NCBI RefSeq assembly: GCF_009728465.1
Contig: NZ_WOCD01000002.1
Coordinates: forward strand, 124,001 to 188,000
Direction: 5' to 3'
From: Psychrosphaera haliotis
GTDB lineage: Bacteria; Pseudomonadota; Gammaproteobacteria; Enterobacterales; Alteromonadaceae
DNA: 64,000 bases
Shown: positions 40,328 to 50,140 of the stretch, one piece after another
How positions within the stretch are numbered: the first letter of the stretch is position 1
Layout of the letters: the number at the start of each line of letters is the position of its first letter
Made by a program: the position numbers and the translations under genes
Notes under the pieces: model-generated
Databases searched by the model: none
The model's input: only the letters and a program-made list of their open reading frames with translations
Told to the model about the DNA's origin: nothing

Positions 40328-43300
40328 CTATTTAAATAAATCAGCAATAATCTGTATTGGATGCTTAAGACTGGCTTCCGCAAATCGCTTAGACTGACAA
40401 CGACAAGAAAAACCTGTTGCCAATATTTGTTCTTTTGGTCTTGAGTCTAAAACAGGCTTCCAGCTTGCGTCAAAAAGGCTTTTCGATACGGTTTGATTAC
40501 CTTTCTCATGCCCGAACGTTCCGGCCATACCACAACAACCGGTATTAACAGACTCAGCCTCTAAACCTAGCTTTGAAAATATTGTTGGCCAATGTGATGT
40601 ACTGTCGTTTATTAATGATTTTTCCGTACAGTGATTAAGTACTGAGTAAATTGAGTTTGCCTTCGCTTCCTTTATTGGTAAATCAATATTATATATTTGA
40701 CTCATCAGCCATTCACCAAGGAGCTCTACCTTAAAGTTAACTTTATTCGAACCAAGAAGGTTTGTATATTCATCACGATATACGAGTGCCATCGATGCAT
40801 CTAAGCCAATCATAGGTCGACCAAACTCAGCTATTTTGTTGTAGTACGTGCTGGCTTTTCTAGCTGACTTTTCAAACCTATTTAAAAAGCCTTTAACGTG
40901 TTGGGCTTTGCCATTCACTTGAAAAGGCAATATGAGAGGATAAAAACCTAAGCCATTTAACGCAATAACGGTATCCGCTAACAATTGCGATTCATAGCTA
41001 GAGGTAAATGCATCTTGTACTAGAAAAACAACATTTTGAGTCTCTACACTGGATAACTTTTGGTAACGCGTTTCACTATAAAAGAACGATTTATCAATGC
41101 GTTGAGTAGGATGCGGTGATAACTTAGGAGCATCTACATAACCGATGACTTTATTTATTAAAAACTGGCTAAATGGATTATGCGTTAACGCATTGAACAA
41201 CCTTGATTGCTTAGATAACAACGGCATCATTAATTCGACATTCGATACTAAATGGTCGCTAATTGGTCTCAAGTATCTTAAATAATAGGCCTCTAAAAAT
41301 TTACTTCTAAAGGTTGGTACGTCAACTTTTACCGGACAAGCAGATGTGCACGCTTTACAAGCTAAACAGGCATCCATACTGTCTTTTACTTCATGACTAA
41401 AGTCATACATGCCTAGCTTTTTACCAATAGAAAAAACGACTTTATAAGGTAGCCACAATAAGTTTATCAGTGTTGTTTTAGCTAGCATCATATTTGATGG
41501 AGACATGTTTTCACCTTGAAGACGAAGCCATTCTCGCATTAACGTTGCACGTCCTTTTGGAGAAAAACGTCTATCGCGTGTTGCTTTATAAGAGGGACAC
41601 ATCACACTAGATTCATCGTAATTAAAGCACAAGCCATTACCATTACAATTTATTGTTTGAGGGAATTCTTGTCTAATCTCAATAGGTATTTCGCTATCAA
41701 ACTTTCCACGTTTAACGCTATCTACGCTTACTAGTTTTTCATTTGAATCTAACGGCGTACAAATTTTTCCAGGGTTTAGTCTATTTTTAGAATCGAATGC
41801 CGTTTTTATCTTTCTCAGTTCATTAAATAATTCAGCACCAAAAAAATCTGGGCCATATTCACTGCGGTAACCTTTGCCATGCTCGCCCCACATTAAACCA
41901 TTATACTTTGCCGTAAGTGCTACGACTTCATCAGATATACAACGTAAGACATTCTCTTGCTCTGGGTCCATCATATTAAGCGCTGGCCTTACATGAAGCA
42001 CCCCCGCGTCTACATGGCCAAACATGCCATACTTTAAATTATGTTTATCCAGTACAGCCCTAAATTCCGCTATAAAGTCTGCTAAATTCTCTGGTGGGAC
42101 TGCTGTATCCTCAGCAAAAGCAATCGGTTTATTATCACCCTGAACGTTTCCCAGCAAGCCCACTGATTTTTTGCGCATGGCATAAACTCGGCCCATGTCT
42201 GCACGGTCATTTGTCACGCTGTAAGTGAGGACACCAGATTGCTGCTTAGCAATCAAATCGTCTAATCGATTACACAGGCTTGAAACCTTCGCCGTTTGGT
42301 TCTGTTCATCTTCGTCATTAAACTCAACAATATTTAAGCCATCAACAACACTACCAGGCTTTTCTATAATCAAATCTGCTACGTCCGCCCAAACCACATC
42401 TTGTTTCGCTAGGTTCAGAACTGTGCTGTCAATGGTCTCAACTGATGTTGCTTTTGCGTCGACTAAAAAGGAGAGTTACGCAACGCCGAATCAAAACTAT
42501 CGTAGGTGATATTAATCATGGTTTTGAATTTTGCGATTGGCGTTATATTTAACTTTGCTTCTGTTATGAACGCCAACGTACCTTCAGAGCCTGCTAGTAC
42601 CCTTCCTAAGTCAAACTCCGTTAAATCTTCGTTAAAAACATGTTCTAAATCATAACCCGTCAAAAAGCGATTTAATCTTGGAAACGTTTCAAGGATTTTA
42701 TTTCGTTGTGAAAAACATGTTTCGTAAACTTGGCGGTAAATATTTGCATTTTGATCATCGCTGTTCGCAATCTTTAATGCTTCAGACGTTAACATTTTTT
42801 TGGTAGAAAGGTTGTGCCCTGAAACAGTGACAGCATCTAGCTCTATAACATGATCACTGGTTTTGCCATAAACGAGAGAGCCTTGACCAGATGCGTCAGT
42901 ATTAATCATACCGCCAATGGTAGCTCGGTTTGAAGTAGATAAGTCTGGTGCAAAAAAGAAACCATAAGGTTTCAAAAAGTCATTTAATTGATCCTTAATA
43001 ACACCTGACTGTACACGGACCCATTTTTCTTCAACGTTTATTTCTATAATCTCTCGCATATGACGAGACATATCTAAAACTATGTAATCAGTTAGTGACT
43101 GTCCATTAGTGCCCGTACCACCGCCCTTTGGTGTGAACTTTAAGTGCTTGTATTCGTTTTTGTTTGCTGCCGACATTATTGCTAAAACATCGGCTTTACT
43201 TCTAGGGAATAAGATTGCTTGAGGAATAGCTTGGTAAATACTGTTATCCGTAGACTGGGACAATCGAGAGCCGTAACTTGTCTCAATGTCGCCACAATAT

Positions 43301-43383
43301 GATGAGCTTCGTTCTGATAATAACGAACAGAAGTCAGCAACAACTGGGTCTAACGTTTTTTGAGCGGGAATTCTACGGATCAT
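40328..43383 (-). CDS. ydiJ: FAD/Fe-S D-2-hydroxyacid dehydrogenase YdiJ (frameshifted)
   Basis: 1018 residues after repair, the same as E. coli YdiJ. The N-terminal FAD-binding domain shows FTPKGGGTGTNGQSLTDY and ATIGGMINTDASGQGS. The middle carries FAD-oxidase C-domain parts (FGHVDAGVLHVRPALN, MWGEHGKGYRSEY). The C-terminal Fe-S part has CNGNGLCFNYDESSVMCPSY and CLACKACTSACPVKVD, and then CCG-type cysteines (NTGCCGMAGTFGH). YdiJ-type enzymes oxidise D-2-hydroxyglutarate or D-lactate-like acids. The frame breaks at 42465-42469: restoring one base to this run gives NSPFLVDAKATSVETID. Confidence 0.93.
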
Positions 43384-43435
43384 AGCGCTGTGATACTCAA
43401 CAATCTAAACTTAATTAGCTTGATTATAACCAGTT

Positions 43436-44035
43436 CTACCCTACTAAGTCTAAACTTCTTGATGCTGTTAACGTATTGAACCAACTATCGATATCCATTG
43501 AGTTAGGACGTTCGATACTATGAATATTCACTATTTTCGAATGATTAGACACTTTTAGTTCATGAGATGAATTTGAATGCTCTTGGCTTTCTATAATTGC
43601 GGGATTAACCGTTCGTTGTTTTACGTTGTAATCCAAGCTGTCTATAAGACTTTGTTCTAGCAATTGGTTTTTATAAGATAGAGCTTCGGGCCTAAGTGTA
43701 TTTTCTAGACGGACATCTTGAAAATGGCCATTGGATATTAATTCATTCTGGTGTGTAGAACGTTGTCGGTCTGTTTGTCCATAAAGCGGTACGCTCGGAG
43801 AAGAAAAAATGTTTTGAACATTTTTATCCGTAAGTGTTGTAGGTGTAGAAACCTGATTAAACTGGTCAAACTCAGTTGCGTCTTTCGTTAACATGGACAA
43901 CAACATCTTAAAGCTACCGATGTCCGAACTATCTACTGCTTTTCTGATGTCATTGTAATACACCGACTCACGAACAACATTAGCAGTCTGACTCACAGAG
44001 GAATATTCAGGGCTGTAATCTACATTATTTGACAC
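43436..44035 (-). CDS. Hypothetical protein, unknown function
   Basis: A 199-residue soluble, hydrophilic protein that I do not recognise. It starts at GTG 44035 (MSNNVDYSPEYSSV) with only a weak AGAAG-like SD. It has no signal peptide or membrane helix; it is rich in Ser, Asn, Gln and Val, with helical segments near residues 25-50 (YYNDIRKAVDSSDIGSFKML) and a conserved-looking end (DIDSWFNTLTASRSLDLVG). It stands between ydiJ and tRNA-Tyr, upstream of ydiJ in the same direction. Base composition is like that of its neighbours. Confidence 0.55.
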   Translation of the reverse strand: MSNNVDYSPEYSSVSQTANVVRESVYYNDIRKAVDSSDIGSFKMLLSMLTKDATEFDQFNQVSTPTTLTDKNVQNIFSSPSVPLYGQTDRQRSTHQNELISNGHFQDVRLENTLRPEALSYKNQLLEQSLIDSLDYNVKQRTVNPAIIESQEHSNSSHELKVSNHSKIVNIHSIERPNSMDIDSWFNTLTASRSLDLVG

Positions 44036-44104
44036 TATGGCTACTTCTTTAAAACCTTAACTAGTCATTATTTCGGCAGTCGTCAAATTTTCTTTAATTA
44101 TTTG

Positions 44105-44132
44105 TTTACAGAATTTTTTTCTTTGTTATTAT
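44105..44132 (+). promoter_or_regulatory. tRNA-Tyr promoter
   Basis: TTTACA (44105-44110) and TATTAT (44127-44132) are spaced by 16 bases, and the following discriminator GCGTCTCG is GC-rich, as in stringently controlled stable-RNA promoters. The tRNA begins 12 bases after the -10 element. Confidence 0.6.
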
Positions 44133-44144
44133 GCGTCTCGTTCT

Positions 44145-44229
44145 GGAGGGGTTCCCGAGTGGCCAAAGGGATCAGACTGTAAATCTGACGGTTCTACCTT
44201 CGGTGGTTCGAATCCACCTCCCTCCACCA
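44145..44229 (+). tRNA. tRNA-Tyr (GUA)
   Basis: An 85-base class II tRNA. The acceptor GGAGGGG pairs with CTCCCTCC before the discriminator A and encoded CCA. The anticodon loop ACTGTAAAT gives GTA (tyrosine), a variable arm follows, and the T-loop is GGTTCGAATCC. It is a single gene with its own promoter and terminator; no attachment-site duplication or integrase is seen beside it. Confidence 0.97.
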
Positions 44230-44237
44230 CATTTCAA

Positions 44238-44269
44238 AAGAAAGGCACAACATTTGTTGTGCCTTTCTT
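44238..44269 (+). terminator. Terminator after tRNA-Tyr
   Basis: A perfect 14-bp stem AAGAAAGGCACAAC/GTTGTGCCTTTCTT with an ATTT loop begins nine bases after the tRNA CCA. The 3' T-tract is formed by the end of the stem itself. Confidence 0.85.
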
Positions 44270-44384
44270 GATCTCAATCTCCGCGTATTCTAATGATTAT
44301 CATAAAAATTACCGCTCTATATTTGTAAATTTGCCATTTCGGATATATACCTTTAAGACATTAATTGTTTTTAAGGTCTCAACA

Positions 44385-45494
44385 ATGCGAACAAATGCTT
44401 ATTTAGCGACCGCTATTTGCACATTGCTCGCACATGGAAGTGCTAAAGCCGATATCGATTTTACTGGCTTTGCAAGTATTACGGCGGGTAAAGTTTTAAG
44501 TGGCGACGGTGTACCCCATTACGACGTACCTCCCACATTTTTAGCTGATTATCCAATTGTATCGGCCTACAGTGAAGATTTATCTTTTAAACAAGAAAGT
44601 TTATTCGGACTGCAAGTTAAAGCTACGTTGTCAGATGGACTTTCTGCGACAGCTCAAATTGTTTCTCGAGGCGCTGATAGTTTCGACACTACATTTGAAT
44701 GGGCCTACCTTTCGTACGAAATTAATGATCAATGGACCATACAGGCTGGTAAAAAACGTCTACCGCTCTTTTATTACTCAGATTTTTATGATGTAGGCTT
44801 TGCTTATGTTTGGCTTAGACCGCCTGCTGACACCTACACATGGCAAGTCTTTAACTATAACGGTATAAATGCGCTTTATTCCGGACATGTTGGTGATTGG
44901 TCCATAAGCAGTAACTTTTATACCGGTAAAGAAGAAAGCGAAAACAACAGATTGTTGAGTCAGTTTTTCTTTATAGAGCCAACAACAGAGATTTGGAAAG
45001 ATATTTTTGGTGCTGTATTTAACGCTAGTAACGATTGGTTAGAATTGCGTTTCACCGCAATGACTTATACAAACGAGCGTTTTCGTAGCGGAGTGCAACA
45101 AACTTGGGGTGGAAAAACAGAGCGCGATGGTACTTTTTTAGGAATGGCCATAAACGCGACTTGGGGTGATACCTTCCTACTTACCGAAATAAACCAACTT
45201 GAATTAGATGACGATGGAGAACTTGATTCTCTAATGGTGAGTATCGGCCATAACTTTGGCACCTTCACACCATACTTATCCTATTCAAAGCTTGATCAGA
45301 CTGGTGATTACCTAGACGGTTCACCAATTAGTGACGGCGAGGACCACGATACTACTTCTGTAGGTATCCGTTATGACTTCCATCCATCAGCAGCATTTAA
45401 AGTTCAATATGATGTTGTTAACGACAATTCATATGAATATGCAGTAGCTGGTGACAGTAAAGCACTTACATTTGGTATAGATTTAGTTTTCTAG
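44385..45494 (+). CDS. Outer-membrane porin
   Basis: A 369-residue protein with signal peptide MRTNAYLATAICTLLAHGSAKA. The mature part starts DIDFTGFASITAGKVLSG and consists of alternating strands (ATAQIVSRGADSFDTTFEWA, QWTIQAGKKRLPLFYYSDF). It ends with ALTFGIDLVF, a terminal-aromatic strand typical of porins recognised by BamA. ATG 44385 was chosen over an upstream in-frame start because the signal peptide begins here and AAGG is well spaced. It lies 9 bases before the PstS-like gene, so the two form a pair. Confidence 0.85.
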   Translation: MRTNAYLATAICTLLAHGSAKADIDFTGFASITAGKVLSGDGVPHYDVPPTFLADYPIVSAYSEDLSFKQESLFGLQVKATLSDGLSATAQIVSRGADSFDTTFEWAYLSYEINDQWTIQAGKKRLPLFYYSDFYDVGFAYVWLRPPADTYTWQVFNYNGINALYSGHVGDWSISSNFYTGKEESENNRLLSQFFFIEPTTEIWKDIFGAVFNASNDWLELRFTAMTYTNERFRSGVQQTWGGKTERDGTFLGMAINATWGDTFLLTEINQLELDDDGELDSLMVSIGHNFGTFTPYLSYSKLDQTGDYLDGSPISDGEDHDTTSVGIRYDFHPSAAFKVQYDVVNDNSYEYAVAGDSKALTFGIDLVF

Positions 45495-45503
45495 GGGAAA
45501 AAA

Positions 45504-45908
45504 ATGAAAAAACTTTTATTAATTTTAGCAGCACTATCGTTTAACTCGTTTGCAGAAATCGCAGTTATTGTTCATCCGTCAAATGATTCAGCTTTGGATG
45601 AAAAATCCGTAGCTCGTATCTTTACAGGCAAAATGAAGTCGTTCCCCAATGGGAATCAAATCATTCCTGTTAATCTGGATAATAGCCAGGCTGCAACTTC
45701 AGAATTCAATGAGAAGGTATTAAAACGATCTGAAAGCCAATTAAAAGCATATTGGTCAAAGCTTGTGTTTACCGGTAAAGGAACCCCTCCTCAGTCTGTA
45801 GCGAACTCAGAAGAGGTACTTAAGCTCGTTTCTACCAACCCAAGTGTTATCGGATATATCGATGCATCGAAGGTGACGGGAGATGTAAAGGTGGTTACTA
45901 AGTTTTGA
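45504..45908 (+). CDS. Small PstS-like periplasmic protein
   Basis: A 134-residue secreted protein (signal MKKLLLILAALSFNSFA). The mature 117 residues resemble one lobe of a phosphate ABC-transporter substrate-binding protein: EIAVIVHPSNDSALDEKSV at the start, ARIFTGKMKSFPNGNQIIPV, YWSKLVFTGKGTPPQSV and SNPSVIGYIDASKV-like end. It is much shorter than true PstS (about 320 residues), and no ABC transporter genes lie nearby. Pairing with the porin suggests a joint role in uptake or sensing of phosphate-like ligands, unproven. Confidence 0.8.
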   Translation: MKKLLLILAALSFNSFAEIAVIVHPSNDSALDEKSVARIFTGKMKSFPNGNQIIPVNLDNSQAATSEFNEKVLKRSESQLKAYWSKLVFTGKGTPPQSVANSEEVLKLVSTNPSVIGYIDASKVTGDVKVVTKF

Positions 45909-45932
45909 TAACTAAACAAAGCTAATAGCAAC

Positions 45933-45969
45933 AAAAAACCCAGACTTTATTAAAGAGTCTGGGTTTTTT
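45933..45969. terminator. Bidirectional terminator between the PstS-like gene and bkd E2
   Basis: A perfect 14-bp stem AAAAAACCCAGACT/AGTCTGGGTTTTTT (45933-45946 with 45956-45969) with a 9-base loop lies between convergent genes, with T-tracts for both strands. Confidence 0.93.
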
Positions 45970-45996
45970 CTTAGTTTAAATAACTAGATGTTTTGT

Positions 45997-47601
45997 TTAG
46001 ACCATGTCCATAATCATAGACGAAGGGTTTTCTAGATACTTTGTCCATAAATTATTAAAGCGAGCAATTGTACCGCCATCAATTATACGATGATCACCAG
46101 ACCAGCTAACGTTCATCATTCTTCTAGCTTCTACTTCACCTTGATCATTAAACCTAGGTAATAGCTGCATCTTGCCTAGCGCAACTATTGCTACTTCAGG
46201 CTTGTTGATAATTGGTGTTGCTGTAGTACCACCTAAAGCGCCAATATTTGATATTGAAATAGTACCACCTTTAAGCTGTTCAGGAGACAATCTACCTGCC
46301 CTAGCTTGCTCGGTAACTTCAGTCATCTTAACTGCAATTTCTTTAATGCTTAAAGATTCACAACCTTTAATATTTGGCACAAGTAACCCTACTTTAGAAT
46401 CAACAGCCATACCAATATTATGCTCAGAATAGTAAGTTAACTCTGTACAATCAGCATTAGGCTTAGAATTCATTATTGGGAACTGTTTCATCGCTAAAGA
46501 CATCGCTTTCATGAAGAAAGGCATCATGGTTAACTTAATACCCTGCGCTTCATATTCTGGCTTCAACTGTTTTCTAAGTGCGTATAGCGCAGTTAGATCA
46601 ATCTCATCTGAGTAGGTAAAGTGAGGTATCGTTGAAACTGAGTCTTGCATTGCTTTTGCCATTGCAGACTTAACACCACGAATAGGTTCTACTCTAGTTG
46701 CAGATTGAGTAGCTTTTTCAACGACCCCTGCATTCGACGACGAAGCCGGCACAGCAGAACCCTGTTGCGTAGCGCTATGATTTAATAAGTCTTGCTTATA
46801 AACTCGCCCTTTAGCACCTGTGCCCTGAACCATAGTAATATCTAGGTTCATTTCTCTAGCTAAACGTCTAACTGCTGGAGAAGCAACGGCTTTTTTACCA
46901 TTAGGTAATGTTTTATTTGAGTCAACTTGAGTAGATAAAGACGCGTTTTGAGTATTGTTAGCAACTGCCTTTTCAGCTTTAACTTGCTGAGTTGGGCTTT
47001 CCGCCTGAGCAGACCCATTATCGGCTACCGCAATTGCAAATAACGGCTGATGTACAATCGCAATTTCACCTTTCTGGTAATAAAGTTTAGCTACCGTACC
47101 GTCACTTTTAGCTGGAATTTCTACCATAGCTTTGTCGGTCATTACTTCACAAATTGGCTGATCTTCGTTAACCGCATCGCCTTCTGCAACGAGCCATTCA
47201 ACTACTTCACACTCTACAATTCCTTCACCAATGTCTGGTAATAGAAAGTCTTCTAATATCGTGCCACTAGAATTTGAATTATCTAGTTTTTGATCTTGAA
47301 CTGGATTTACGCTTGTTGAACTTGAAGCAGCTTCTGTTGAAGATTCAGACTTAACATCGCCGCCTGACTCTTCAATCGCAAACAATGGACCGTGAACTTT
47401 TGCTATTTCACCCTTTTGGTAATATAACTTAGCAATTACACCATCACTCTTTGCTGGTATTTCTACCATTGCTTTATCAGTCATCACTTCACAAATTGGC
47501 TGATCTTCTTTAACCGTATCGCCTTCTGCGACTAACCATTCAACGACTTCACACTCTACAATACCTTCACCAATATCTGGCAAAATAAAATCAGTACTCA
47601 T
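45997..47601 (-). CDS. bkdB: Branched-chain 2-oxoacid dehydrogenase E2 (dihydrolipoyl acyltransferase)
   Basis: A 534-residue E2. Two lipoyl domains (about residues 5-76 and 119-190) carry the lipoylated lysine in VMTDKAMVEIP (Lys43 and Lys157); a linker, the peripheral-subunit-binding domain (ASPAVRRLAREMNLDI, about 242-275) and the catalytic domain with SWSGDHRIIDGGTIARF follow. The two lipoyl domains differ at about 7 of 72 positions, implying recent duplication or gene conversion. It transfers acyl groups from E1 to CoA. No E3 gene is adjacent; lpdA is expected elsewhere. Last gene of E1alpha-E1beta-E2. Confidence 0.95.
   Translation of the reverse strand: MSTDFILPDIGEGIVECEVVEWLVAEGDTVKEDQPICEVMTDKAMVEIPAKSDGVIAKLYYQKGEIAKVHGPLFAIEESGGDVKSESSTEAASSSTSVNPVQDQKLDNSNSSGTILEDFLLPDIGEGIVECEVVEWLVAEGDAVNEDQPICEVMTDKAMVEIPAKSDGTVAKLYYQKGEIAIVHQPLFAIAVADNGSAQAESPTQQVKAEKAVANNTQNASLSTQVDSNKTLPNGKKAVASPAVRRLAREMNLDITMVQGTGAKGRVYKQDLLNHSATQQGSAVPASSSNAGVVEKATQSATRVEPIRGVKSAMAKAMQDSVSTIPHFTYSDEIDLTALYALRKQLKPEYEAQGIKLTMMPFFMKAMSLAMKQFPIMNSKPNADCTELTYYSEHNIGMAVDSKVGLLVPNIKGCESLSIKEIAVKMTEVTEQARAGRLSPEQLKGGTISISNIGALGGTTATPIINKPEVAIVALGKMQLLPRFNDQGEVEARRMMNVSWSGDHRIIDGGTIARFNNLWTKYLENPSSMIMDMV
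47032..47247 (-). repeat. Lipoyl-domain repeat, copy 2
   Basis: The 216 bases encode the second lipoyl domain of bkd E2 and match 47374-47589 closely at both base and protein level (about 65 of 72 residues). Confidence 0.8.
47374..47589 (-). repeat. Lipoyl-domain repeat, copy 1
   Basis: The 216 bases encode the first lipoyl domain; the direct-repeat partner is at 47032-47247, 342 bases away. Confidence 0.8.
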
Positions 47602-47616
47602 TCTTAATTCTCCAGA

Positions 47617-48594
47617 TTAGTAGTTAATAGAGCGTTTTATCGCTTCGTAAACTTTTAGATGATCGGCCATATATTCTTTTTCATGCGCTAATGGATAAGG
47701 TGTATCTAATCCACAAACCCTTTCAATTGGCGATTCTAAGTGCAAGAAACACTCATCTTGAATAGTTGCTGCAATTTCTGAAGCAAAACCACCCGTTAAT
47801 GGCGCTTCTTGAGAAACCACTAAGCGTCCTGTTTTAATTACAGATTGAGAAACCGTTTCAACATCCCAAGGTGCAACCGTACGCAAGTCAATAATCTCAC
47901 AAGAAATGCCATCCTTAGACGCCATTTCTGCGGCTTTTTCTAGCATCTCAACTTGAGCACCCCAAGCTAAAAGAGTGATATCAGTACCTTGTTGAACGAT
48001 TTCAGCTTTACCTAATGGAATTGTATATTTACCTTCAGGTACATCGCCAACTGACGCTCTGTACAACCTTTTTGGTTCAAAAAAGATTACAGGGTCGTTA
48101 CTTTCTAAACTCGCCGCCAATAAGCCTTTTGCTTGATAAGCGTTTCGTGGGAACACTAACTTTAAGCCAGGTGTATGTGCAAAATAAGCTTCTGGTGACT
48201 GTGAGTGATAAAGACCACCATGAATGCCGCCACCGTATGGTGTACGAATTACTAGATTGCCAACATTAAACTCATTACCAGAACGGAAACGAAACTTAGC
48301 GGTCTCATTTACGATTTGGTCAAAGGCTGGAAAAATATAATCAGCAAACTGAATTTCTGGAATGGCTAACGTACCTTGTGCAGCCAAGCCATTAGCAAAA
48401 CCTAAGATACCTTGTTCAACTAGTGGCGTATTAAAAACACGATCTTTACCAAACTTCTCTTGTAAACCACTCGTTGCTCTAAATACTCCGCCAAAAGCGC
48501 CGACGTCTTCACCAAACACACAAGCGTTTTCATTTTCTTCCATGGCAATTGCTAATGCAGAGTTAATTGCCTGTAACATATTCATTTTAGCCAT
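47617..48594 (-). CDS. bkdA2: Branched-chain 2-oxoacid dehydrogenase E1 beta subunit
   Basis: A 325-residue transketolase-like E1 beta chain. [20 protein letters not shown] binds thiamine diphosphate together with the alpha chain, [20 protein letters not shown] and [19 protein letters not shown] are the pyrimidine-domain signatures, and [11 protein letters not shown] ends it. It overlaps the E1 alpha stop by one base (TAATG) and precedes E2 by 15 bases, so the three genes form one operon for valine, leucine and isoleucine catabolism. Confidence 0.95.
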   Translation of the reverse strand: MAKMNMLQAINSALAIAMEENENACVFGEDVGAFGGVFRATSGLQEKFGKDRVFNTPLVEQGILGFANGLAAQGTLAIPEIQFADYIFPAFDQIVNETAKFRFRSGNEFNVGNLVIRTPYGGGIHGGLYHSQSPEAYFAHTPGLKLVFPRNAYQAKGLLAASLESNDPVIFFEPKRLYRASVGDVPEGKYTIPLGKAEIVQQGTDITLLAWGAQVEMLEKAAEMASKDGISCEIIDLRTVAPWDVETVSQSVIKTGRLVVSQEAPLTGGFASEIAATIQDECFLHLESPIERVCGLDTPYPLAHEKEYMADHLKVYEAIKRSINY

Positions 48595-49805
48595 TACTTA
48601 GTCTCCTCTATACGACTTGCAGTAGCAGGATAAGCTTCTGGGTATTTCAAAATGTGTTGTTTTAGTTGCTCGTATTGCTTTTGTAAGTGCAAAGGAACGT
48701 CTTCATAAACATCAGTTACTATTTCTTCAAGAGCAGGTTTAGCAACTTTTTCAGCTACTTTTAAAGCACTTAATACATCGGCTTTGATTTTCTCTTTAGC
48801 TGCTTCATCTTCTGCTTCGTCTAACCAACCTTGCTTTAACATGTACCTTCTAAAGCGTTCAATAGGACAATTTGCGCGGAACGTTTCTTCTTCTTCTTTT
48901 TCGCGATAACCAGTAGGATCATCTGAACTTGAGTGCGCTGCTAAACGATATGCAATTGACTCAATAAGCACAGGAGCATTGTTTTCAACTGCAAATTCTC
49001 TCGCTTTTTTAACCGCTTCATATACAGCTAATACATCTACGCCATCAACGCGTAATGCTTTCATGCCATAACCAACCGCTCTTACTGCAATGCCATCGCC
49101 TTTAAATTGCTCTGAAGCGGGCGTTGATATCGCGTAACCATTGTTTCTAGCAAAGAATAACGTTGGCGCGCTATGAACTGCTGCCATATTCAACCCAGCG
49201 TGGAAATCGCCTTCAGACGCAGCGCCTTCACCAAAATAACAAATTGTGCAGGCTTTATCGCCTTTCAGCTTTTGCCCATAAGCATAACCAGCCGCTTGAG
49301 GGATTTGCGTGCCCAAAGGAGAAGAAATTGTAGAGTAATTCAGTCCTTTTGAACCGTAGTGAATTGGCATTTGTCTGCCTTTACCAAAGTCTTTCTCATT
49401 TGAAAAGTTTTGGTGCATGAACTGCTCAAGCGTAAAACCACGATAAGCTAATGCAGCTTGTTCACGGTACTGTGCAAAAATCATGTCTTTATCTTCAAGT
49501 GCTGCAGCGCTGCCTGTAACAGCTGCTTCTTCACCTAAGCATTGCATGTAAAAGCTTACACGGCCTTGACGTTGTGCCGCTAACATACGTTCATCAAAAA
49601 CACGAATAAAACGCATCGTTTCGTATATACGAATCGCCGTCTCTTTATCCATCGATGATGCTTGTGCGTCTTTGTATAGCTCACCATTATCATCTAACAT
49701 TTTAAATGTTGGAATAGCCAACGCGTGCTCATCTACGAACTCCAAGTTTAACGTGTCATTTTTTGACGTGTTATTTGGATTATCGACGTTTAATAACTTA
49801 GCCAT
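48594..49805 (-). CDS. bkdA1: Branched-chain 2-oxoacid dehydrogenase E1 alpha subunit
   Basis: A 403-residue E1 alpha chain. The thiamine-diphosphate motif is [19 protein letters not shown] (Mg-site), and [32 protein letters not shown] and [16 protein letters not shown] are characteristic of branched-chain rather than pyruvate dehydrogenase. It performs the oxidative decarboxylation and passes the acyl group to lipoyl-E2. AAGGGG before the ATG supports the start. It is the first gene of the operon, after a 335-base region without genes. Confidence 0.95.
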   Translation of the reverse strand: MAKLLNVDNPNNTSKNDTLNLEFVDEHALAIPTFKMLDDNGELYKDAQASSMDKETAIRIYETMRFIRVFDERMLAAQRQGRVSFYMQCLGEEAAVTGSAAALEDKDMIFAQYREQAALAYRGFTLEQFMHQNFSNEKDFGKGRQMPIHYGSKGLNYSTISSPLGTQIPQAAGYAYGQKLKGDKACTICYFGEGAASEGDFHAGLNMAAVHSAPTLFFARNNGYAISTPASEQFKGDGIAVRAVGYGMKALRVDGVDVLAVYEAVKKAREFAVENNAPVLIESIAYRLAAHSSSDDPTGYREKEEEETFRANCPIERFRRYMLKQGWLDEAEDEAAKEKIKADVLSALKVAEKVAKPALEEIVTDVYEDVPLHLQKQYEQLKQHILKYPEAYPATASRIEETK

Positions 49806-50140
49806 TTAGACTTGTCCCCTTTCAATGCAAAGCCACCGAACAAATAGTTGGTGTTAATGCTTTCACAATTGCTATTTTTTTAGATTATTTATATTGAGCA
49901 GGACTTTACCTGTGACGGGCTACACGTTCAATTTTTAGGGCTTTTAGAGTAAATAGTTTAGGAATGAAAAGTGTTCAGAAAAATTGCCACTTTTGGCTAA
50001 TTATTAAGCCAAGGTGAATAAGAATGCCTAACCCGAAGCTATTAAGGTAAAAGTTCGGGCTAGATTGTCAAAGTAGATTTAAGCGCTAAGGCAGCGCTTT
50101 TAGATTTCAAGTATAAGGTTTAAGACTTAGGCTTTTAGTA
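49806..50140. other. Intergenic region with three hairpins
   Basis: This 335-base region between astE and bkd E1 alpha has no plausible reading frame. It holds three inverted repeats: TTGGCT/AGCCAA (49993-49998 with 50007-50012), TAACCCGAA/TTCGGGCTA (50029-50037 with 50054-50062, one mismatch), and AAGCGCT/AGCGCTT (50081-50087 with 50093-50099), the last followed by TTTTAG on the plus strand. The bkd promoter should lie in its left part. A small RNA on the plus strand is possible but unsupported otherwise. Confidence 0.4.

Noticed and set aside
44145-44229. tRNA-Tyr as an integration site of a mobile element
   Set aside because: No duplicated tRNA 3' end, integrase or foreign-looking composition was found downstream; the porin gene follows normally.
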